Shown piece by piece: positions 59,501-64,000 of a stretch of DNA of 64,000 nt. The notes below the pieces were generated by a model, which saw only the letters and a program-made list of their open reading frames with translations, was not told the origin of the DNA and searched no databases. This stretch comes from Mactromeris polynyma (lineage: Eukaryota > Mollusca > Bivalvia > Venerida > Mactridae), in the NCBI GenBank assembly GCA_032209605.1, contig JASFXZ010000032.1, positions 8,185,722 to 8,249,721 of the forward strand, given 5' to 3'. The position numbers and the translations under genes are program-made. Position 1 is the first letter of the stretch. Every line of letters starts with the position of its first letter.

Positions 59501-61761
59501 GGCTGCTCCCCCCTTTGGCACAATATATTGATAAGTGCATTACATCATTATGACATAGCTCTTTTTATTTGTTCTAGAATTTAGGATTGAATCATGATAT
59601 TGAGTTGTTTTCTATGGACGCAATGTTGATATTTCTGGCAAGGGACCAATCGACACAAGACACAACGCTGGCACTTCTCTTGCCGTATTTAGAAAAAGTC
59701 GTGTAAGTATATATTTTATTTTCAATGCTTATTTTTATATAGCAGTGTAAGTGAATGGTTTCTCTTCACTTAATTTTAAGCCTATTTTATATAAAGATGA
59801 TCATGTATAAAAATCATGTAAATAGTCTCATCACTTAAAATTTGTTAACATTTTGGTCTTAACAATATCATTCTTTATTTCATTGTGACCAATTCTGACA
59901 ATACTAGAATCTGAGAATTCCGAATACTGAAAAAGATTTCGGAGCATAATTGTACACTAATACTGATAATTGCATGATCAAAGAGTTATTTATCAAGTTG
60001 GTTTCCTTGGAAACACTGTAATTGTTCTGCATAGAAGAAAGAAGATGTAGAGATCAGTTAATAAGTAGTCATTAATTAATATAATAGTTAATATAAGACA
60101 TTACAGATGTTACAATACATTGTAATCAATGTGTAATGCAGGTTTTTTATGTGTAATGTAGGTTTTTTATAACTTTCAGTGACAGAGAGATAACGGAACG
60201 TAAGAAACTGTTTGAAGCAGGACTGAAGGACACAGAACAATTAGCTGATAAATTAGAGAAATCCTCACAGAAGAACGACGTGCTTGAGGAGATTATTATC
60301 TGTGATGTATCAAACAAGATTTGTTATCTCTCAATGGTAAGAATAGTCTCAAAATATACAGTAAAATCTCACTTACAGACCAATAATAAGACCACCTTAA
60401 AATTAAGAACACAATTTTCAAGTCCATTCTCACTTTTTTTGCTCTTTATTCAACCTCTTTTTTTCCTATCATTTGCATATTGTAAACATGTACGTGTATG
60501 TGATAAATGTAGATATTTTTGCAAGTCGGAAAGTTCATGAATCGGTGATTTCTGATGTTTTCCGTGCACAAATGTTTGTGGTTCAGGGAAATGATTATCG
60601 TTTAAAAGTTTAGTATTTATAAATATATTTCTGTGCACGAGGACTATTACATTGGCTGATATTTTCACAACCATCTTAGGACCACTATAGAGATAAGAGT
60701 TTACTCTTGTTTTTGCTATCCTAGGTGTTGGTGTGTATGGCATGGATATTATGCACATGTCATAATTATTATTTTAGTATTATTGCTTGTTTAAACTATC
60801 CATGTTTTATACACACAATTACCGTAATAAATATTATTACATGTATATTATTATTATTACAAATGAATTATCATCTCGATATCTCAAAAAATAAAAGGAA
60901 AAATCCGCTGGCTGATATTTTCACAACCGTTTCGATATTGCAAAAATTGTAAGCATTTTCTTGTCGGGAACTTGTCAAAGATACAGTATACAGATATTAG
61001 TTATTGAATATTTACGTTTATTTCAGGTGTTGAATCCCCATGAGAACAGTGCCTTCTCCTTACAACAAGGTCTTATACACATCACTAAACGCAAGAACCT
61101 GAAACATTGCAAACTCATGTACAGATACTCCGAGGTAAGTGTGCTTCTTTTATTTATTTACTTGACAAATGTTCTTCATACAGCAACCATGCCACCCCGT
61201 CAGAAAAGTGTAGATATTTATTAATTCACCATCTGCAGATTTGGAGGGGGGGGGGTAGAGCAGGTTTTGCTTTGCTCTGCAGACGCTTTGTTTTTCCATA
61301 CAGGGGTTCGTTCCATTTGAACCTAGAGGTGACCCTTTGACCCCTGGAATTCCAAAAAGACACATTTTGACCTAAAAGATTCTGGCTGAAGGGTCAATTT
61401 TTCTCTAATCTAGCTATGAAATGGTCAAATGCGGTAAAATATTATCAAAATAACCGTTGAGATTGAGCACCTTGTGGAACCCCTGGTATATGTTGCATAG
61501 GGAGTCTGTTAAAACATTTCTAGGTAATATTGTGTAAAAAACTGCTGAAATTAGTGAAGAGATCATACAGTTTTGCATAGTTTTCTATCTACTTGTTATA
61601 CTTTATTATAGGAGGAGTTGAAGTCCTTGGTGAAAGACGTGAAGAGTCGATTAAGAGGAAGTAACTCTTCCAGTCCTTTAACCTCGAGCCCAAAACGTAA
61701 AACGAGAAAAGCTGGTGTAGACACTAAAATATCTCCTGGATCGTCGGCTGCTTCTAGATGA
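41555..61761 (+). CDS. JARID2: JARID2, Jumonji/ARID cofactor of PRC2 (24 coding exons, 1200 aa as assembled)
   Basis: Exons: 41555-41650, 41985-42151, 42690-42776, 43607-43723, 44948-45064, 46950-47104, 47964-48127, 48493-48822, 49222-49717, 50096-50292, 50894-50964, 51430-51508, 52240-52368, 52606-52770, 53587-53682, 54161-54279, 54980-55050, 55672-55786, 56216-56324, 57644-57826, 59578-59702, 60180-60336, 61027-61134, 61612-61761; 3603 nt. Human JARID2 is 1246 aa and is a nuclear, catalytically inactive Jumonji protein that recruits and stimulates PRC2. Landmarks: RPKRN start motif, ubiquitin-interacting motif (42-58), AQRKFA motifs (K125, K164, K203), SUZ12-binding-type KTEDFLTYLCFRG (about 235-247), basic linker, JmjN (602-642), ARID (about 655-770), JmjC (about 823-1021), degenerate zinc finger and KLMYRY near the C-terminus. 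JmjC lacks the iron ligands, as in vertebrate JARID2. Exons 4 and 5 are copies; without one the protein is 1161 aa. Confidence 0.95.
41985..42151 (+). other. JARID2: JARID2 exon 2: ubiquitin-interacting motif
   Basis: Encodes SWREERELKKALYASLQEA (residues 40-58). The acidic lead, Leu, Ala and Ser positions follow the UIM consensus. In vertebrate JARID2 this segment binds H2AK119ub and links PRC1 marks to PRC2. The mollusc version keeps the consensus Ala and Ser. Confidence 0.8.
43607..43723 (+). other. JARID2: JARID2 exon 4, AQRKFA exon, duplicated copy 1
   Basis: 117 bp, phase 2 on both sides, so it can be skipped or repeated without changing frame. Encodes TKYRAQRKFAVNSF followed by a Ser/Gln-rich stretch. 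AQRKFA matches the vertebrate JARID2 K116 site, which PRC2 methylates and EED binds. Acceptor ATTTTCAG, donor GTAAGT. Confidence 0.85.
44064..44248. repeat. 185-bp perfect palindrome at the duplication junction
   Basis: The arm starting TTATTTCCAGATTCATTTG is followed, across the centre at about 44156, by its exact reverse complement ending GAATCTGGAAATAA. Arm length is about 92 bp with essentially no spacer. The right arm ends exactly where duplication copy 2 begins. Confidence 0.92.
44249..45500 (+). repeat. Tandem duplication, copy 2 (about 1252 bp)
   Basis: Second copy of 42908-44159. It continues past the shared GAAAAATAATA into unique intron (AAATATTATTG), so this copy has the native right edge while copy 1 has the native left edge. 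Confidence 0.92.
44948..45064 (+). other. JARID2: JARID2 exon 5, AQRKFA exon, duplicated copy 2
   Basis: Identical to exon 4 including splice sites. Inclusion of both adds 39 residues and a second AQRKFA (K164). Whether both are used cannot be told from DNA. Confidence 0.8.
46160..46330 (+). repeat. tRNA-like SINE in JARID2 intron 5
   Basis: GGTTGTTGGTTTGAACTTTGG is B-box-like. The body (ATCAGTATTGGATTTTCC) is shared with the copy at 49.0-49.2 kb. An open frame of about 100 codons here is explained by this repeat. Confidence 0.5.
46343..46672. repeat. 19-bp minisatellite in JARID2 intron 5
   Basis: Unit TGTGCATCTGAGATTTGAG with drift (GTGGTGAATC at the left, GTGTATC in the middle, GTGCATC at the right), about 17 copies. 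It gives His/Ser/Gln-rich frames on the minus strand that are not genes. Confidence 0.88.
46950..47104 (+). other. JARID2: JARID2 exon 6: third AQRKFA motif and SUZ12-binding-type motif
   Basis: Encodes KKIHAQRKFAQGSTPSTP then PKTEDFLTYLCFRG. AQRKFAQ is the direct counterpart of the vertebrate K116 site. KTEDFLT(F/Y)LC(L/F)RG is conserved in JARID2 and lies in the segment known to contact PRC2 core (SUZ12/RBBP4). Same entry phase as exons 4 and 5. Confidence 0.88.
47563..47989. repeat. 71-bp minisatellite over the JARID2 exon 7 acceptor, 6 units
   Basis: Each unit carries an intron end (TTGTTTTTCTATAG) plus the first 26 bases of exon 7 (GAACATCTGTAC...). Acceptor copies start exon sequence at 47608, 47679, 47750, 47822, 47893 and 47964. 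Only the last is followed by the true exon. Splicing to the fifth copy reads 22 codons and then hits the TAG inside CTATAG of the next unit. Confidence 0.93.
49020..49200 (+). repeat. tRNA-like SINE in JARID2 intron 8
   Basis: GATTAGGCGTCTGCTGCTC then TATGTTCGAATCCAGC, a near-canonical B box, with the same 3' body (CAGTACTGGATTTTCC) as the 46.2-kb copy. It ends just before exon 9. Confidence 0.5.
50096..50292 (+). other. JARID2: JARID2 exon 10: JmjN domain
   Basis: Encodes CPIYYPSEEQFRDPILYI and YGMCKIVPPCSW, the JmjN layout (P-x-x-x-E-F-x-D-P...YG-x-C-x-I-x-P-P-x-x-W). JmjN packs against JmjC in this family. Confidence 0.9.
51113..51245. mobile_element. MITE family B, degenerate, in JARID2 intron 11
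   Basis: Interior phrases TCAGGTCCCGATGTATCTT and AATGGGCTATTTGAA match family B but both terminal repeats are decayed. Confidence 0.5.
51430..52770 (+). other. JARID2: JARID2 exons 12-14: ARID DNA-binding domain
   Basis: ITEQLEYIKRLHNDAGNEF, IGGVELDLVKLYELVQKYGG and KKWLKIAEAMKIPKQ...KLYAAYCKYLLAYE give the ARID helices in order. The ARID of JARID2 binds DNA with low sequence specificity and helps target PRC2. Confidence 0.92.
52369..52424. mobile_element. MITE family A fragment at the exon 13 donor
   Basis: Directly after the CAG|GTACC donor comes CGTAAAACCTCTCTTAAAGACCACC, a family A left end. The element begins within about 5 bp of the splice site and is truncated after about 55 bp. Confidence 0.6.
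53055..53160 (-). repeat. tRNA-like SINE in JARID2 intron 14
   Basis: Minus strand: TTAGTGGTGTAGAGGATTG (A box) and GGTTGTAGGTTTGAACTC (B box), as in the other SINE heads of this window. Confidence 0.5.
54594..54939. mobile_element. MITE family E (TTAA-flanked) in JARID2 intron 16
   Basis: TTAAAGGCACATAGGC start and GACTATCCACCTTTAA end, 346 bp. The interior shares CTACAACACTG and TTTTCTATCCTG phrases with related sequences near 8.2 and 5.4 kb. Confidence 0.7.
55835..55980. repeat. Repeat fragment shared with 59,345-59,490
   Basis: GGGACCCGGAATCATTCAG...TCTTCTGTCTAAAGT matches GGGACCCAGAATCATTTGG...TCTTCTGTCTAAAGT downstream. It is preceded by a GGGGATAT/ATATCCCC inverted pair. Family unknown. 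Confidence 0.5.
56038..56155. mobile_element. MITE family A, right-truncated, in JARID2 intron 18
   Basis: ACGGTAAAACCTCAATAATAAG start and the AAAATGGACTT core; the right terminal repeat is missing. Confidence 0.65.
56325..56822. repeat. 17-bp minisatellite starting at the JARID2 exon 19 donor
   Basis: Immediately after TTAATG|GTATGT the intron becomes about 29 copies of TATGTGTTGTATCTGTC with few variants. The 17-bp period makes all three frames open for long stretches (Cys/Val/Tyr/Leu-rich), which is not coding. Copies contain many GTATNTG segments resembling weak donors. Confidence 0.92.
56831..57004. mobile_element. MITE family B in JARID2 intron 19, TA-flanked
   Basis: CAGTCGGACCTCGTTTATTC to AACAAGGTCCGATTG with TA on both sides. 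It lies between the 17-bp minisatellite and the 295-bp palindrome. Confidence 0.82.
57033..57327. repeat. 295-bp perfect palindrome in JARID2 intron 19
   Basis: Arms of 147 bp around a single central base at 57180 (TTATTA-A-TAATAA). No mismatch found. Directly after the right arm, TCAGTACTAACTGTCAGGT is repeated once more (57331-57349), a short direct copy of a piece of the arm. Confidence 0.92.
57994..59216. mobile_element. 1.2-kb inverted-terminal-repeat element in JARID2 intron 20
   Basis: Left CCATACATGCCATAT and right ATATGGCATGTATGG are exact inverted copies. The ends also share CTCAC-rich sub-terminal sequence. No transposase seen, so non-autonomous or decayed. It hosts the nested element at 58,333-59,000. 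Confidence 0.6.
58333..59000. mobile_element. hAT-like element nested in the 1.2-kb element
   Basis: CAGGGTTTTCCCT at the left and AGGGAAACCCTG at the right form inverted ends. The flanks TTTTAATG and TTTAATGC share a 7-bp TTTAATG, close to the 8-bp target duplication of hAT transposons. No transposase ORF. Confidence 0.65.
59345..59490. repeat. Repeat fragment shared with 55,835-55,980
   Basis: Contains TCAGACCCAAGTCTTTCCTG and TCTTCTGTCTAAAGTCC, related to the upstream fragment. It sits about 90 bp before exon 21. Confidence 0.5.
60180..61134 (+). other. JARID2: JARID2 exons 22-23: degenerate C5HC2-type zinc finger
   Basis: Aligns with the vertebrate zinc-finger segment through KICYLSM and HCKLMYRY. 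The vertebrate C-x2-C-x3-C start reads C-x2-S-x3-C here, and the later FCLEC pair reads FSLQQ. At least three zinc-ligand Cys are missing. Confidence 0.7.
60359..60457. mobile_element. MITE family A, truncated, in JARID2 intron 22
   Basis: CAGTAAAATCTCACTTACAG start, reverse core AATTTTCAAGTCCATTCTC, right half missing after TTCAACCTC. Begins 23 bp after the exon 22 donor. Confidence 0.65.
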
Positions 61762-62714
61762 TCTCAACCAATCAAATCACATCTATTTGTGAGGCAAGAG
61801 AAAACATGTCTGTGTCTGTATTCGGACTGACCGCAATCTTTTAATCTCTCTGACAATTTTTTGATGGTTATCAATTTTGAAAGTCAGATGTAAAAATTTC
61901 AGTCCTATACAAGTGCATGAAAACTACATTTCCATAAGGAAGGAAAACTCTTTTCTAGGCCGTCCTTAAACAATATTTGTTTGGCATAATCCTACCTGGC
62001 AAAATTTAGATATGTAGGTAATTAATTTTTGTTTTATGGTAATACTAGTGTTATCTATGAATCTATTATTATGCTGTTAAAATAACATCCCACTCAGACC
62101 CCAAAGAAATGATTGTGAGTAGGGGCCATTTTCGTAAGTAGGTAGGGTTATGTCAGATAAAAAAAATTTAATTATGACCTTACCACCCCAATTTTTTTAG
62201 CAAGTTACAAGAAAACAGTTTTTAGGCCTAACTTTGATCTCTTGAACTGTGACATTCATAATGTACACCAGCAATTGACTGTACACATGAACTAGATGAT
62301 GATGCAGTGATTTGTGTGTTGTTTCCAGACAATTTGAACGGCCGAGTGTTGGTGGACATTTTTGATAATAAGGAGCAGTATTTGAATTTATTGTGAAGAC
62401 TTTTGTGTAAAATGTTGATAGAATATTTGTACATACTTTGCATGATGTTAACACAATCTGTCATTCTGTGTTGTGAGCACAGGAGATTGTTATGGGTTCT
62501 CTCCCTTTACCCATGTTGTACTATATATACATATACTAATAGAAGGGCTAAAGGGAGAGAACTCTATGGATAAAGGGAGGGAAGTCTTAACAATCTACAA
62601 TGGTTGTGAGTAATCTCAAGTTTATAACTACAGAAGCAACAAAATAATAATAGGATATAGCTCTTAGTATGTGTCAGCATTTTGATGGAGTATTAAATAC
62701 ATGTATGTACTTAA

Positions 62715-62940
62715 AACATGGAAGTTAGCTAACAATGGGAGAGGTTAATATGGAAGTTAGCTAACAATGGGAGAGGTTAATATGGAAGTTAGCTAACAAT
62801 GGGAGAGGTTAATATGGAAGTTAGCTAACAATGGGAGAGGTTAATATGGAAGTTAGCTAACAATGGGAGAGGTTAATATGGAAGTTAGCTAACAATGGGA
62901 AAGGTTAATATGGAAGTTAGCTAACAATGGGAGAGGTAAA
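62715..62940. repeat. 32-bp minisatellite, 7 units
   Basis: Unit ATGGAAGTTAGCTAACAATG plus GGAGAGGTTAAT, seven copies, nearly identical. GTTAGCTAAC inside each unit is itself a 10-bp palindrome. In the probable JARID2 3'UTR. Confidence 0.92.
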
Positions 62941-63439
62941 TAATTTCAAACATTTTTTGGTTCAAACGAGGAAATAGATTGTTTTTTCCATCTTATCTGT
63001 TGAATTGTCTCTGAAAGACACGTTTCCATTACATGTACTCTGTACAATATATCGGTGCAATATTGATCTTAATTGGATGCTAAATGTTTACTTCAGTTAA
63101 AGGTGAATTAAATCAAAGATCTGTGACCGTACTTTTTCTAATCCATGTAAATGTTTTATAGGTCAATGTACATGTGTAAGTTGTTGTTATTATGATGGTG
63201 TTTTGATGGTCTATGTACGTATGTAAATGTTTTGTTGTCAGTGTGTTGTCTTACAACTTTTCGTTTTCAGTTTGGGTGCTGGTCACTCGTCTGTGTAGTG
63301 AATTGTTCAAAACCTGACCAGGCTACCTGATATGAGCAGTTCTGTAATATGTCATAGAAAGAATGATTTGAACTTTTATTCAGTTTATGATTATCTCATA
63401 GTGTCAGACACACGCTAGTGTCATAACTGAATGTCGGAC

Positions 63440-63755
63440 AAAATGAAAATTGTGTTATGATAGTTAATGTCAGACATGGATAAGCTGGTATCAAGTCTGT
63501 AATGTCAGACATGGATAAGCTGATATTATGTCTGTTAATGTCAGACACAGAGAATGTAGTGTCATGTATGTTAATGTCAGGCATAGATAAACTGGTGTCA
63601 AGTAAGTTTATGTCAGACATAGAGAAACTGGTGTCATGTCTGTTAATGTCAGGCATAGAGAAAAATAGTGTCAGGTTAGTGAATGTCAGACATAGAAAAA
63701 ACTGGTGTCAGATTAGTTAATGTCAGACACAGAGAATGTGGTGTTATGTCAGACA
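63440..63755. repeat. ~36-bp minisatellite, about 9 units
   Basis: Imperfect units of AATGTCAGACATAGAGAAAC plus TGGTGTCATGTCTGTT. Unit length varies between about 33 and 38 bp. In the probable JARID2 3'UTR. Confidence 0.88.
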
Positions 63756-63843
63756 TATAATATAACATAGAGAATTTTTCATCAGAAGTATGTTAGTGAT
63801 ATACGTAGGCTTTGAATCATTGTTGTTGTTGTACTTTATTGTG

Positions 63844-63865
63844 AATAAATTAAGGTGAAAATAAA
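63844..63865 (+). terminator. JARID2: JARID2 poly(A) signals (two AATAAA)
   Basis: AATAAA at 63844-63849 and again at 63860-63865, followed within 30-40 nt by TGTTTGTGTTGTTTTGT, a GT-rich downstream element. Best candidate for the main transcript end. Confidence 0.6.
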
Positions 63866-64000
63866 AAATATTCAATGAGAATGTTTGTGTTGTTTTGTCA
63901 TGCATGAACAAGTCAGATGGGTGATAAAGCTTCTCTTGTTCATATTTAAGTCAGAATTTATCTCACGACTAATACTACCTTAAGTACTGAGTTATGGTAT

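Larger units (their letters stand above)
61762..64000. other. JARID2 3'UTR and downstream
   Basis: No further coding exon. The likely 3'UTR runs to the AATAAA pair near 63,844-63,865 and contains two minisatellites. A single mRNA end was not proven; earlier ends are possible. Confidence 0.55.

Overview
The window is animal nuclear DNA. It is AT-rich, the genes have many small exons with GT..AG introns, and the non-coding space is full of short inverted-repeat transposons, tRNA-like SINEs and minisatellites. The gene content and repeat style point to a lophotrochozoan, most likely a bivalve mollusc; this is an inference from protein resemblance and repeat type, not a database result.

Layout: 1-18.7 kb is nearly gene-free. 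It holds one possible terminal RING-like exon near 6.5 kb, followed by about 11 kb of 3'UTR-like or intergenic DNA with repeats. A 5-exon secreted glycoside hydrolase of family GH114 lies on + at 18,724-22,133. PIGT, a GPI-transamidase subunit, lies on - at 24,930-31,506 (10 coding exons, 622 aa). An NB-ARC (STAND) NTPase with C-terminal TPRs lies on - at 33,234-38,691 (8 coding exons, 792 aa). JARID2, the Jumonji/ARID cofactor of PRC2, lies on + at 41,555-61,761 (24 coding exons as assembled, 1200 aa). A repeat-rich 3'UTR closes the window. Exon joins were worked out by hand. All splice phases agree and each assembled CDS is a whole number of codons ending in a stop.

The most unusual region is the 5' half of JARID2. 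A 1341-bp tandem duplication, apparently identical wherever I compared the two copies, repeats an in-frame 117-bp exon that carries an AQRKFA motif. The next exon carries the motif again, so the assembled protein has three copies of the site that in vertebrate JARID2 (K116) is methylated by PRC2 and read by EED. The junction of the duplication is a 185-bp perfect palindrome, and a second 295-bp palindrome sits in a later intron; both look like fold-back template-switch scars, or assembly errors of that type.

A second theme is that tandem repeats sit exactly on splice junctions. There are 11 copies of a 61-bp unit and 3 copies of a ~25-bp unit over two PIGT acceptors, 6 copies of a 71-bp unit over a JARID2 acceptor, and about 29 copies of a 17-bp unit starting at a JARID2 donor. 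In the acceptor arrays, only the exon-proximal acceptor gives an open reading frame where I traced it.

The genes do not form one pathway. PIGT acts in the ER membrane, the GH114 protein is probably secreted, JARID2 is nuclear, and the NB-ARC/TPR protein is a likely cytosolic sensor or scaffold.
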